The notes below the pieces were generated by a model. It was not told the origin of the DNA, searched no databases, and worked only from the letters and a program-made list of their open reading frames with translations. DNA of 64,000 bases from Straminergon stramineum (Eukaryota > Streptophyta > Bryopsida > Hypnales > Calliergonaceae), in contig OY987265.1 in the NCBI GenBank assembly GCA_963920665.1, positions 27,719,001 to 27,783,000 on the forward strand. The letters are read 5' to 3'. Within the stretch, counting starts at the first letter, position 1, and every line of letters begins with the position of its first letter. This document shows, one piece after another, positions 35,111-48,726 of the stretch. Both the position numbers and the translations under genes were made by a program.

Positions 35111-38100
35111 TCTTTGAAAAGATATCAATTCAACACATAATCATATCAATTCTCAAAAGAAAACATGTTTTTACTAAAAAGATAAGAGCCCTTGAAAATT
35201 TTGCCGGGTGATTCCAAGAAATACTTCATGTTTTTGGCTCAGAAACCCGATTTTTGGTTGTAGGACTGGCAGTACTATGGACTACTATCAATTTCTCGCA
35301 TCAAACTGCGCCTACGAATCTCAACCGTCAATTTCAGGCGCCTACAGATCTTAACCGTTGATTTAATACTATATAGTACTATGTAGTACTATAGACTACT
35401 ATGTAATATTGTAGAAGCCACTAGTAGTAGAAAATAGCAAAAAAGGGGTTTATGGACCTTTTCATTTTTAATAATTCAAAAAAAATTCAAAAAATTCCCC
35501 CCAAAAAAGCCATTTTTGTAGACAAGCCTGCTCTCACATTGCACCAAAAATTTCTTCAAATTTTATTTTTCTGCCCAAAAAATGTGTGCGAACAACGATC
35601 ACTTTGGCCTCATGTAGACACCTCATGCAAAGTTTTTTGCAAAAAACTCTTCATCTCTCATTGGAGCACAAGTACAACTCCAGCTTCTCTAATTTGTGGC
35701 TTCCAATTCGCATTTTTGGATACAACTTTGGCTCAAAACCCTCCAAAATGGCCAAGGTAGACTCCCAATCGGGGGCACTTTAAAAATAGTAAATTAATTT
35801 TTAAAAAACCCTAAAAAATACAGAATGTGTGAAACTTTTATGTGTACCTTTATTCCAAATTTCAAGACAAATGGACTTATGATGCAAAAGTTATGACCAA
35901 AAAACCACATGTCCAAGGGCAAGGGGATAAAAAATAGGACAAGTGTTTCTTGCAATCACCCTGCCCCCAAATTCCAAGACAATTAACCCTCTCACACTCC
36001 ATCAAGCAAAACTTTCTCAAAAAAACTCCAAATGAAGTGAGTCATAAGGTTTTGAAATCACAAGAAGAAGGAAAACGCACGCTCAAAATTCCATTATAAA
36101 ATTTACAAAATACAACACTCAATGTCTCTTCCAAACCCTCAACTCTCTCCCAAACTACTTGAGAAAAAAGAAGAAGGGTTTGCACTATATCTACCATTTA
36201 TTGACCTAAGCAAGTGGATTTAAGCCCCTAATGTGTCACAAGGACTATCATTAAGAAAATTTTGAGGTCTTAACAAGGCTATGAGTTTTACACCCTTGTG
36301 GTGCAATTATGGACAAAAAAAATTAATTCTTATTATTTTTTTAAAATTTGGAATTTGACGTGGCACTATGTTCAATTGACTATTTTTTAAATATATATAT
36401 ATATTATTTTTTTTTAATATTCTTTTTCAAAAAAAAATGGTTTTTTATTTTTTCTATATTTGCACTGCGGGGGGTTCGAAAATCTAATACTCGCAACCTT
36501 TCCATGACCTCAAAAATTTTCTAATGATTTCATACATTTGCCATCTTAAATTTCCCCATAATTCTATCCATATTTCCTATGTCGAGTTAAAATCCTTTAA
36601 AACCCAAAAGAAAGGTAAAACAAACTTTCCCTTTCATTTCAACAACTTCAAATATACGACCTAAAGTTTGAAGATATCTCTAAATATAAAAAGAAAAGAA
36701 CTAGATTCCAATAGTTGCATAATGGAAGTAGAAAAAATAGAGTTTCAAGGAAATAACATTCATTTTGCTTCTTGAGACTCCATTAAGAAAACCTATATGA
36801 ATTGATTTGCTAATATATTTTACATATTATATGCATTTACAATGTGAAATGTCCTCTAAAATGTCCTTGAAATAAAACCTCATTTTTTTGTGATTTTCTA
36901 CATTTGGAGGCTTGTCCATTACAATGCATTTTTTTGACATCCAAGTAGATGCAACTAATGTCCAAAAACATGTGCCTACCATGTTATGGGTTTCTTCTAG
37001 TAATATAAGTCACATGTGCACATAGAGGCTATCAATGGGATTTTTAAATAGTTCCAAGAACTCCATATATTAAGGTGCACTCCAATATGAAGATCACTTT
37101 CGAATAGAGGGAGTGTTATTTTATTATTAGTGTACTTTAGACAACTTGGTGATCAAGTAGTTGATGGATATTAAATGACCTAGTTGTGTTTTGTTCTCCA
37201 AGTCTACTTGTCGAACCATAGTCCTTACTATGGAGTCTTCCAAAGGGTAGTACAAGTTTTGGGTCAAGATTAACCCTAACTTATTAGGAATCCAAATATT
37301 GGAGATCAAAATTTGGGTGCTTCAAGAAATTAGGATTATGAAAGATCTAGATCAAAGTTAAACTTTTCTTTGAGATGCAAGATCAAGGAACTTTAGTTGA
37401 TATTGTAACCAAGAATGTGGAAGGACAGCGGCGATGGTACCTCAAATTGTGATTGCTTTCTAACTTGGTACTTACTCTAATTTGCTTGCAATTTGCATTA
37501 ACTTCCTAATTTGAGGGTCTATAGGTCTACTTCAAGCTAGTATTGCATCTATAGTGTGTACTTGGCACAATAGCAATTGTTCTAGAATTGCCGATTAATT
37601 TACTCTTTGAAGTCCTTTGTTGATCACCAATGTTACTTACCAACGCACTAGTGATGGGAGAGAGTTTCATTGTCTCCCATTGGATGTGCATTTGTGAAAG
37701 ATTGTGACTTTAGTAACACTATGCTGAACATAGAGAATTGGCACATAGCGTGTCGAGTTTTGTAGAGTTGCATGGTTCCACCTTTCATCCATCAGAAGGA
37801 GGATCTTAATTTACAGAAATCTTACTAGCAGTTACTACCCTTCAACACTACTTTGACTCACTTGATTGTTCGGTGGTAGTCATTTCCTTCTCCTCAATCA
37901 AATTGCACTATATATTGTATCACATTTTATCTTTGTTGTTGAAGGTGCGGCATGTATGAAGTTGGCTAGGGGAGGGCATTGAATATGAATTATAAGGCAG
38001 GGAAGGATAGTTGATGATAGTCATAGGAGTAGGCATCTAGTTGAAGAGGGGGATTGCAATTTCTTTGCCAGACTCTCCAGACATCATGGATGTTGTGGCA
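35111..38100. other. AT-rich non-coding interval
   Basis: Contains a 28-bp imperfect duplication ('gcgcctac(g/a)(a/g)atct.aaccgt', at about 35309 and 35338), AT runs at 36380-36470, a single unit related to the 180-bp repeat near 36025, and a possible CACTA-type terminus TTTCTTCTAGTA at 36991-37002. The ORFs at 35452-35783 and 37127-37309 show no domain. No gene is supported. Confidence 0.5.
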
Positions 38101-38200
38101 GGGTTGCTAGCAAGTGAGCCTGTGAGCTTGAGCCCATGAGCCCATGAACGTGAAATTTTTTAGAGAAGATGACCTATGACCGTGGGTTTAGATGTTTAAA
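38101..38200 (+). repeat. MULE A left terminal inverted repeat
   Basis: Starts CAGGGTTGCTAGCAAGTGAG (from 38099), with GAGCCTGTGAGCTTGAGCCC and the conserved GACCTATGACCGTG. It matches the left end of element B at 54176 and the reverse complement of about 53430-53614. Confidence 0.8.
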
Positions 38201-41200
38201 ATTTAAGTGAGATAAAAGTTATTTTCTTGGGAGTATATGACAATATTGTTTTTTAAATTGAAGTTTAGGGTAACACCTCTATATAATCTAATTCCAATGA
38301 ATTATTTAAAGAATAGTTGAAATTTAAAAATGCATGTGAGAAGCGGTTTAGCCATAAAGCACACAAATCTAATCATAAACAAAACCAATACAAAGTAGTT
38401 TGACTCATGAGATATGTCAATCTCATGAGTCTAAGCCCTAGTGGACTCATTAGATGAATCATCGCTACAAGACCAATTTGATGACTCTCCACACTCTAAT
38501 GCTAATCCATCTATAAATTGTAGAACATTAAGTACGTAAGTCTGTCTACGAGATTTTGGTTTAGAACAACCAAAATCTACAAATGCTGATGCCATTTGCT
38601 CTGCATACACAGGTAATTCAAATGGCTTTTGCGGACTAATATGAAGTCTCCGGTTCTCCATGACTTCATCTTGGGCTCTTGGCATTAGTCCACGACAACT
38701 GTAATCAAGGAATAACAAACATTAGACTAAAATAATGAAAGAACAAGAAATTTGTCAAATACACCAAAAAACTAAATTTGAAACAACTTACTTACTATAT
38801 TTTGACTTCCGTGCAAACTTTCGTGGAACAACAATCATGGCATCGGGATCTTGTGTTGTCATAGTTGCAATTGGCGGCTCCGCTATCACCACATGTGATT
38901 CAGTCTTCATCATGGGTTTGAGGAGAGCATCAAATATCTCTTCATCTTCCTCTAGTGCTACAATGTGGCGCCTTGTGCCACGACATGCTATAATTGCCGC
39001 ACCTAGCAAATTCCAAAAGCACAATTATGAATAAAATGGTCAAATTTATTAATTTAAAATGGAGAACACAATAGCATTCTTTTTAAATTCACTAGTGGAT
39101 GCTGTGACATCAAAAACAACATCTCCTTCATCTGTTGTTGCTTCAATTAGGAGGTGAAAAAACCTTGGATCCTTTTGTCGTGCACCTCGCCATGGTTTGG
39201 TACCATTCATTTCCAAATCTCCTTTCGTGGTGAAATTCATGAGGATGTCGTCCTGTCCAATGTCCATACCAGCTTTTACCATTGTCGGAGTGCATCTGAA
39301 AGTAAAATTAGATTTTTCTTTCACTCCAAGGTCCTTCACCATGAGGGTGATCCCAAATTTTTGAGTTTGAAAGCATCCAAACAATAAAGGATCAGAAATG
39401 AATGAAATATAGTATAATGAAATACAACACAAATTTATAAAATTATAAAGCTAACCATGCAAGTATTGTCGAAAGGCGAGGTCAAGTGAAGTCGATTCAT
39501 GCCCATCCATTCTTTCTTCTTCAACATTTGGTATGTCTCGCAAAGTCCCACAAGATTGGCCTTGGAGTCGGTAGAATATGAGTGGATGACAATGAGGCAA
39601 CCATGGTCATGGAGATGCTTTTCTGCAAAAAGAAATGCAGACTGAAGTGCTTCATACTCCTCGTCTGCGTTCCACACTGGTATTGCAGTTGGTGGGGAAG
39701 ATACCCCTGGCACAAGCAAGTTCTCGTGACAATCGACAATGACAAGGTCAACACCAGGCCATCAGTTCATTCTCCCGTGAAATATCCGATCCTTCTTTGT
39801 TGATAACTACCACACAAGAAAATTTTAAATCATAAGTAATTGAGCCACATTAAAATTTGAACACTCAACATGAAAAACATAGCATAACAATGATAAAAAA
39901 TCCATACCTTCTTCAAGAAGTCCATGACCTTGGTATACAAATTGGGGGCCTCTTTCTCCGTGTTCTCTACCACCTCATTGATGGAGACATTTAGAATGAG
40001 CATCTCCACATTGTCTTCATCATCTCCACCTATGATAACGTCGTCAGCCCCATGTAGAATGATTCTCTCGGTCAACTGCATCAACTCAACCTTCCTCTTC
40101 AATCCCATCTAAGAACGGGGTGGCATTTCAGAGGCTTGGTCTATTGTAGATGATGCAGGAATTGCTACATCTCCATCCACCTTCTTCTTACCTTTTCCCT
40201 TTCCCTTCTCTTTCTCCTTCTCTGCAACCTTCTCCAATGCCTTTAATTTCTTCTACACTTCTCTTGTCGCCGCCTTCTCATGCTCTTCCTTTGCTTTATC
40301 AAGCTTCTTCTTATCGGCAACTTGACATCCAGCCATTGCCCTCTCTTTTGCCATTTCATCCATGCCATCAAACTCTTTAGATTGCACGTCCTATACATCC
40401 ATTTTTTGAAGAGTTTCATGTAATCGTTCCTCAGATGGATGAACATACCCTCTTGAGCAATCAAGGTACCAAGCAACACCACTAAGATGTGCCGTGGTCC
40501 ACACTTGGAGATGATTCCCGGTGAACATGAAATTTGGCGAAGTACGGTCCTGCCATGTAGCCAAAAATGGGGGAAGATCCACTCGCGTGATTGCCTTCTT
40601 CGGCAACAACTCATGCTTAAAGTACCTGTGAAAATATATGAACATTAGAGATTCTCAATTTCAACCCTTTTTTATTCTAAAATATAGAAAACAAAATGTT
40701 TTAAAACTCACCAAAAAATCACACGTTTTACCACTTGTCCACCTCCATCCGTGACAGCAAAAGAGTCGGACTTCTTGAAGTTGCCGTTGCCTCTTAAGAT
40801 TGACCCGAACCCGTGATCCCAAATCTTCATCCTCCAACCCTCAATATATTCAGTCAACGTCTCACGTTCTAAAGGAGAGTCTATATCCAAAAGAATGGAG
40901 TCATTCTTGATGACAGTATCAAAGAATTCATTGGCCGCATCTTCCACCTAAATATGAAATACACCATAATTGGGTAAAACACTAAATTATTTGAATTTAA
41001 TAAAATGAGCATGTTGGTAATTGAAATTGAATATTTTAATATAATAAAATCAAAATCAAAATGCTTACCCTAGCATACCATACACATCGATTCAAAAATG
41101 CAGTGAGTTTATCCTCCCCAACTGGTTTTGAAGGGAACTTTCGAGCTTCACAAGACAGTACTTAAAGGTTCCACTACTTCAAAAATTTGACTTTATAGTA

Positions 41201-42632
41201 GGGTGGTGTATTGCATGTGGCCACTAATTGGAGCTTCTCCAAATTCATCTCAGGACTACTATTGGAACTCCAATGTTTCTCCACCTGGGCAACAAAATTT
41301 TATTAGACTACCAAAAAATTAATGCAATGTAAGTAATTAGTCCTTCCAAAATTCAATTACCTCTTTCAAGAACTCTGAGCCATGTGCGGGGTTTGCGACT
41401 ACCAATAATTTCATCATCTTTGCGTTTAATTTGGTAGCCTTCTCCTTTGATGCAGTTCGCATGGCTTTAGCTACTCCTTCATTAGTCTTGTCTTCTTCAG
41501 ATGTAATCTCGTGGTAAGTCCTCATTGCTGCATCACCGGTAGAGGCGATTTCTTGCTTCACTACAATCACATCAAATGAGTTTATTGCCAATGTCAACAA
41601 TCCAACATAATAAACCTTGAATTTGAAATATAAATTCGATTACACTTACCCGAAATACAAATGACGTAAATACATCCGTTGGTATCGAATACCAAGTCTT
41701 ACGGGCACTGTGAGATCCACACTTCTTTACTTCTAATGGTTGTAGCAATTCGTTGAACTTCTCCATAGGTAAAAGACCATACTTTTGTACACAGTAAAGG
41801 GTGTGTACAAGGTTTGTCTTCACGTGAGAGTCCTCTGTTTGCCTGCATATTTCTCAAGTAAATATGAGAATGTTCACATATCCAATGAATAAGTGAGAAT
41901 ATCAATATTCTAGAGCTAATAAAAAATATTGATAATAGATTGTCAAAATTAATTTTAACTTACTTATTTATGTCATGCATGACTTGCATAACAACTTCAA
42001 CACGTCCTTTTGTCTCCAAGATGATTGAATCCATCACATATTGCCATGACATTTCCAATGAGTGCAAACGAGTGATGTGGTTCATCCATGCTCGAAGACG
42101 GTGATTGCCATCACATACAAAGAACTTTAAGTTCTTCATGTGTTGCACCTCTTCATGTGAATCCAAGTATTTTGTGAAGTTGTCGTTCTTTGCATTCCAA
42201 AGAGGCCCCCACTCCTCCTCCTTTGTTGTCCATTCGATGCTTTCGCCTGCCTCGTTTGTAGTAGATACATAGAAAACTGATGACCCTTCACGATAACCAT
42301 GAACAAATTCCTGCTCTAGTTTGACCAAATCGCAAGATAGAGTTGGTCTTACCATTGGCATTGGAAGCATACAGCAAAGGGGGATGTGAAGACGAGTCAA
42401 TGAATTTGGCTTTGCCCTCAAGCTAGCAATAGTTGCCACTGAGTCCACTTTTTGGGAACGGCGAAGTTGATCTTCTGTCATTTTATCTTCCTCCTCGTCA
42501 CCCAATTCTACACATTCCATTTCCTCTCCTTCTTCTTCCCCCTCCTCACCAAGCTCAGGTTGATGGGTGTCATCCATTCTAGGAGTACCTATCACAGAAT
42601 CCACTTTAGGATTTTCTGGAGTAGAGGTGACC

Positions 42633-45600
42633 TGTCATATTGTGATTTGTGCACAATGGTAAGTATTGGCCTAATATTCTATCACATTTTCCAAATTTCA
42701 GTTGACAATATAGAAATCTCATTGATTTTCAAGAATGCACATTTATTGATCATATAGATGAATATAGGCTAATGAATTAATGCTTTAAATCTAGAGATCT
42801 AGTCACTTTCAATGACTTAATATTTATGATTTCCTACTTGTTACATCCTTTCAATCTTAGACTCAAATAGTAAACTCAAAACTGATCCATGGGACTCATT
42901 GTCTAATGTAAACCATCCTCTTCTAGTGTTAGAACTCTCTATTGAAAATACAAGACAATTTTTTTAAAGCTTTTGAAGTTATGTTTGAACTACTCATTTG
43001 TATATCTGAAAAATCCCACAACCTATCAATAGCACCCAATAGATCTTCAAGACTCACCACCATAGGGGTATTTGAAATAGGGATATGGGGAGGAGAAGAA
43101 AAAATCTCTATGCCATCCATTGCTAGAGGGGGACCTTGAGTTTGAAGAAGCTCTTGTGATTCCACCTCAGGCTATAAGATCCAAATCCACAATTACATAA
43201 AAACATAGTGTTAGACAAGTATATAATGAGTAAAATATAATAAAGTTCAACTTCAAGGTTCAAAAATGAATAAAAAATATAATCAATGCGTGTAACTATC
43301 CAAAAGACATTTACAATATGGGGATATCACTATGCTCTTCAAGACTCCCTTCGGAACCGAAGGCCTAACTAACAAGTCTTTGTGGTATCTCCATTTAACA
43401 TATCAAACACTGCTAATGATTGAAGCCCGCATTGGGTTGGTCCTCATTCCTCAATTGTTGTCAATAGACTCGTTTAGTGTAGGACTTCGTGATTGTACAT
43501 GGAGATACTAGTAGTCACCTTAGTGACCAGCTTTGGAACCGAAGGCCCTCTTGAGAGGTCTCTCTGGTATCCCTATAATTCATATACAATATGAACATTT
43601 CTATTGGTTGAAGATTGCGCATTGGATCTACTTTAATTGTCTTTGACTAATTGGTTCATTATAGGAATTTGCATCTCTAAATAGGGATACTAGTGACCTC
43701 TGTTGGGACCTCATTTGGGACCGAAGGCCTTCTTAAGGGGTCCCTCTAGTATCTCTAAAATTCAAGAATAAAAAATTAAAAACTTGAACTTCTAAGGACA
43801 CTTAACCAAACAAGATTCAAGAGTGCTAAAATGTCAAGAATAATATTGATCCTACCAGAAACATCATTTTTGTGACAACAATGGAATTAAAATTCTCATT
43901 AATAAACATTCTTTCTTCTAGATGGCTAGGTCAACTTCACCCTAGCCATGACCTTTACATGAACTAATTCCAAAATAATATAAAGAGCTAAACTACTAAA
44001 AATTTTAATCTACTAGTCTACAACTTGCATCTTCAATTGCCAATTAATCATGATGGACTCTCCTACAATGAGGATCATTGATTGCATATTACTTTGCATG
44101 AAACAAGGATGCCAATTTAGTGTTATAGTGGCCCCTTTAGGACCAAAGGCCTTCTTGGGGTGTTAAATTGATATCCCCCAAGTCTGAAATTTCTCACTCT
44201 AAGTATAGCAAAATTGAAATGAACGGTGAGGACCACATGCATATTACAACAAATGCACAACAACAAATTTTTAGACCCATTACTTCACTCTTATCAAGAA
44301 GCTGAAAAATTAGGTGTACAGTTAGAGTTTGGGGGATACCACATTATAGTTGTGGTACTCCCTTCGGAACCGAAGGCCTCTTGGAAGTTCCCTTTGGTAT
44401 CCCGAAAACAAAAGAATTTGATTGAAAATTTTGAATCCAATCCACATAGTCAAGTTCAAATGGTTGAATAATTGAATACATACATTTAAACCACCATATA
44501 GTTCCAACCTCAACCAACAATGACACTTCAAAAAGAATTTTCTAATTATTATTCCAGCCTCACCAATTATTAATGTTCTTGAGAATCGGCAAGATTTAAG
44601 GAAGCTTAGACTTCTCAAAATCCAAAATTCAAAGAGTCTAATTATGACTACGTTTATAGGGCTCGCTTCTAGATGGTAAAAGTACACTCTTTAAAAGCAC
44701 AAGTGTGGTAATACATTGTTAAACACCAATCTTACCTCTACATCCAAGTCTAGATTTTGTTATTGAAGAAAAGAATATACTCATTCTCCCAATTATTCAA
44801 TTGCCTTACATTGAGATATCTTTAATAGAATTTTCAAGAACTCTATTCTTAAGCTTTAAGCACACATCAGAAGATTGAAAAATGTTGAAAACACATACAA
44901 ATAGTGCTCTAAAATATGAAAATATTCCATTTCCATAATCTAGTTGTCCAATATGTCTCCAACACACATTGAGCTCTAGAAAATACATTTAGAGTCCATT
45001 GGATTAAACATTACACCACATGAGTCCCAAAGTGCCAGAATTTTTTTTAGAATTCACATTGTTACATCAACACTCACTTGAATGCTTAATAATCTAACTT
45101 CCAGTGCCTACAAGTGCTCATTGGGATTGAAATAGGTTTGAACCAAGATGGAATTGAGTAAAAGCATTATTAATTACTTAAGTGTAATTGGGTCCCAAAT
45201 GTAAATTCTTATCTTCTTTTGATCATTTCATTCTCCATTAATCAAGTTGGGTTCATCAATACTCATCACTAACTTTTCCAATCAACGACTAACTAAACAG
45301 AGACTAGATTACATGAATATAATTTCAACTATGCAAATGCAAAATTATGTACTTGTACATATTGTTGAATAGCATTCTCGTACTTACTTGCCTGTAACAA
45401 GTTCCTTACTCCCCTCTTTCTGTTTGAACTAGTTGAGCCTAGCAAAATCCAATTGTGCTTAAAAAAATAGTTGGAACTAATATTAAAATAGATCAAACAA
45501 GGCAAGAACAACTGTGGTATATTCTTTTGGCTAGCACGGGATCTTCTTCTAAGTTTTCGACAAGTAGCAATACTCTGTGTGCGTGTTGAGAATCATGCTT

Positions 45601-47773
45601 TATAAATGGCAAAGTTTTGAATTAGAGCACTTGTATCCTTTAGCCTATCTTCCATTAATTCTACACAAAAAGTGCAAGATTCCAAATTTATAGTGACATG
45701 ACTCTTGCACACTGTCCCGAAACGTATATACCAATTCACATCTCAGAGTCTACCTTCGGGACCGAAGACACTCTCGCAAGGCCCTTACGAAATCCCCCAA
45801 AACTAAAACTAAAACTAATTAAAACGAGAAATCAACAGTGAATTGCTTCAAAATTCACTAGTGTTGTTCCCGAGATTTGTTTCAAGTTAGTGTTACTACA
45901 ATTCATGTTCCTAGTACTAGCAACTTAAACTATAGACACACGAATCAATTTACTACCTTGCTCCATACCAGTTTCTTGAAAACTTTGGGAAGAAAGGACT
46001 CACAGTGTTTTCTCTTTGGCGCTTGGTTCCCTACTCTTGCTCTTGGGCCTTCCCCTTGCTATGTGTGGTCCTCATGACTGGAACTGGTTCTTGATTCTGC
46101 ACAATATTGTACAAAGAAACAATTCAAAATAAAAAATTCAAAATCAACTGAGACTCGGAATCAAGGTATTGCAAACAGAGATGTGGAGAAAGGACGCGAT
46201 GGTGAACAGACAAGAAGGCAAGGGTGCAAAGTCAAAGACGCATGCGAAGAAGCCGCGCGCCAACCTTCAATGACGAGCAGAAATCTCGAGAACAGCGCTG
46301 AGCCCAAATCTCAGGAACAACACCAAGTAGATGGTTGCACAACATGCGGCCATTCAAATCCCTAAGTTTCGTAAAATCTAGGGCACTATAGATCAAAAGT
46401 CTAGGGTTTCAGTTTGTATTCACGAGAAGGAATTTTAAAAAGGAAATCCAATCTCCTAGGCTTGGTGGATACAAGGCTCCTTTTGATATTTTTGTAATTC
46501 AAGCAAACTTATTAGTGCAAATAACTCTTAATACCAATAAATTATTTTGAAGATTTTTATTAAGTGCAAAGTAATATTTTTTGGAGCTTTTTAGCAACAA
46601 TTGGATTTTTTCTTAAACTTTTATTGAATGAAGTATTACAAATGAAAAAATGACTCTTGAATTTCTTTCCAAAAATCTCCAAAAAATTCTAGATTTTTCG
46701 AAAAGTATATTGAATTTATAAATAAAAATGTCATGATTCCTTGGAGATTTCTAAATTCAATTACAAGAAACATAATTTAGAGTCATACATAGCCAAACAA
46801 AATTCACACAAAAAATATTATTAATTTTTATTGGAAGTTTTGTTGAGTCTTATTAGGATGCAAGTATATATAGAGCATGGCTAATTGATACAAAAGATTC
46901 TAAAAAAAGATTCCAATAATAGGATTAATAGCCATAGAAAAGTACCAAAATATACCAAAATGTCTCTTGACCATGAAATATCTAATTGACCAAAGGTAGA
47001 CCTACGACTATTGACACACTTCCTATGTCAAAGATGACCATTCAAGGTGAGTCTATTTTTAGTTGTAGACTACCTTATCTTTTCAACTTTGAAAGTTTCT
47101 AAAATAATTTTAGAGCATTGTAAAATTACAATACCACTTGGGTTTCATTTATATTGAGTTCACTTTAAAATCTCATCAAACATTTTTTTTACTTGACTTT
47201 TAAGATAGTGAAACCAAGAAAAACAATTGATTTTGGGTGTTCCTATTTTATTGTTTCTTTGCAAATAAGGGCTTAAAATTCTGTCAAATTAATTTGTTTT
47301 GTATTTTTGGTTGAATAGAAAACTGAATGCATTTGTGGAATTCAAAGATGCAACTTCAAGACATTGATATGCATTCCTTATTTTAAAGAATTTGAATCTA
47401 AAATATAATAGTATATTTTCTTTCATACAATCATTTCCTAAAATACTTTTCTAATCTACTAATATTTTCAATAAGATATCACTAGAAATAATATATTTGC
47501 TAATTATCACTTCCCAAACACTGTACCCAACTATGTAAAACAAATGCAGAGGAAGTCTAATATTGATTTCAAAACAAAGTTAAGCGGTTTTAGAAAGTAC
47601 TAGCCATTACATGTATAATGCTAGGAATATCCCACAATGATTCCTAAACAATGTTAGTTGATTGGAAGTTACAAAAAATTTTAAATGCCTCAGAAGTAAA
47701 TACAATACATGAAATTAGTAAAGGTAGGTAAGTGATGGACTTAGCAAGGTGAAGTAGTTAGAAGAACTTACAT
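42633..47773. other. Long intron-rich interval of element A with dispersed hairpin cassettes
   Basis: Mostly AT-rich. It holds one or two short minus-strand exons (43172-43062; about 46100-46012, with a TAG before GTKRQRE) and six copies of a palindrome-containing cassette (separate entry). The other short ORFs (44226-44988, 45329-45511, 45877-46077, 46183-46365) have no recognisable domain. Confidence 0.5.
43321..45790 (+). repeat. Six copies of a palindromic cassette (CCTTCGGAACCGAAGG type)
   Basis: Palindrome cores lie at 43348-43363, 43531-43545, 43713-43727, 44134-44149, 44361-44376 and 45753-45768. The exact core CCTTCGG-AA-CCGAAGG is present twice and the others differ by 1-4 bases. 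Downstream each has a version of 'CCTCTTGAGAGGTCYCTCTGGTATCCC', and upstream most have a matching GGGATAC(T), so the whole cassette (about 90 bp) can form a stem with the palindrome as an inner stem. The first three are spaced about 183 bp as a tandem repeat and the rest are dispersed. None was seen in element B. Confidence 0.8.
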
Positions 47774-48081
47774 TTGTAGTCTGTAGCATTTCTTCTTGCC
47801 AAAAACCAATGAGTTTCCCCTTGCTCTCCGTTGCCTCTTGTTGAAGCATCTCTAAGGTGTTCCGAGAAGTGTCCAAAGTTTCTTCACGCTCTTGTCTACC
47901 AAAGCAAAGAACCTTGCAAGTGTCTCCAGGACTAGATTGCCTACTCTTTGAAGCTAATTTTTTACCTTTAATTCTAGGTCTCTTCAATGCCCTCGGTGAA
48001 GAAAAACAAAGACTTATTCCTACGCTTTTTCCTCGTACTATTATCACACACACTTGCTACGCTCTAATTCTCTAAAAGCAT

Positions 48082-48726
48082 GAAAACTAGCAAACTTCAC
48101 AATAAACTGTGAGGGTCATCTTAGAATATAGAACATTATATAGCACTCTCACAAGTATGACATACAGTAATTGCGCTATAAAGGAAGTTTGGAGAACCAC
48201 TTAGCACTTGGTGCAGTTATAAAAACAATTGAGTGAGTCTTTGACATGACTTAACCACTTTTCCTCACTTCTTCTATTCAAATCCATGTTGAGGGTTTCC
48301 TCTTTAATTTTTGTCATCACGTACCTAGATAATTTTAGTCTCCATCTTGTTAAGAATAGCCGTCAAAAAATGCTCCAACTTGTATACATGACCTTTCAAT
48401 CATGCTAGTGACGACTCATTATTCAATGATGTGGATCCATCTCTAATATAGCCTTCAATCTATTTAAGAAGATTTCTTGTATTTAATAATCTTTTGACAC
48501 ATGCTAGCACAACAATTTGAATTTGGAACTCTTAAAGATCAATTTGAATTCAAATTCACTAGTCTATTTAATTGCTATTGTCTGTAATTGTACTCCAAAT
48601 GCAATTGAGAAACGTCTCTAATGCTCATAATGCTTTCAATTTCCAAATACCATATATGGTTCAACATTTCTAAACTTTATCACTCTTCTAAATTTCATTG
48701 TCTATAGTCTTCTTTAGTATTTTGAG
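48082..48726. promoter_or_regulatory. Divergent intergenic region of MULE A
   Basis: About 645 bp between the two divergent start codons (methyltransferase-like gene at 48081 minus, transposase at 48727 plus). AT-rich, with no exact TATA box that I would single out. The equivalent spacer in element B is 61679-62292 (614 bp), a similar length, which supports both chosen starts and a shared bidirectional promoter region. Confidence 0.5.

Larger units (their letters stand above)
38431..48081 (-). pseudogene. ParB-like / DNA methyltransferase-like fusion gene of MULE A, multi-exon, broken
   Basis: Minus-strand gene of ten or more exons, read by comparison with element B. Order: 5' exon 48081-47774 (MLLEN..., RKKRR and KRPRIKGKK basic patches; donor GTAAGT); a possible exon about 46100-46012; exon 43172-43062 (donor GTGAGT); acidic then ParB-like exon 42632-41966 (FVCDGNHRLRAW at about 42115-42085); exons 41843-41652, about 41582-41362, 41288-41070, 40947-40710 and 40625-39909 (K/E-rich linker); exon 39810-39461 (VDLVIVDCHENL, motif-IV-like position); exon 39366-39093 (ending VVFDVTAST); exon 39002-38796 (AAIIACRGTRRHIVALEEDE); last exon 38700-38431. 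The TASTS-AAIIAC...VALEEDEEIF stretch fits motif I of a permuted (IV before I) amino-methyltransferase, but DCHEN replaces the usual D/N-PP-Y/W. Stops at 41175-41173, 41164-41162, 40255-40253, 40111-40109 and 39764-39762, and an acceptor AG changed to AA at 39368-39367, disable it. ParB-like and methyltransferase calls are from motifs only. Confidence 0.65.
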
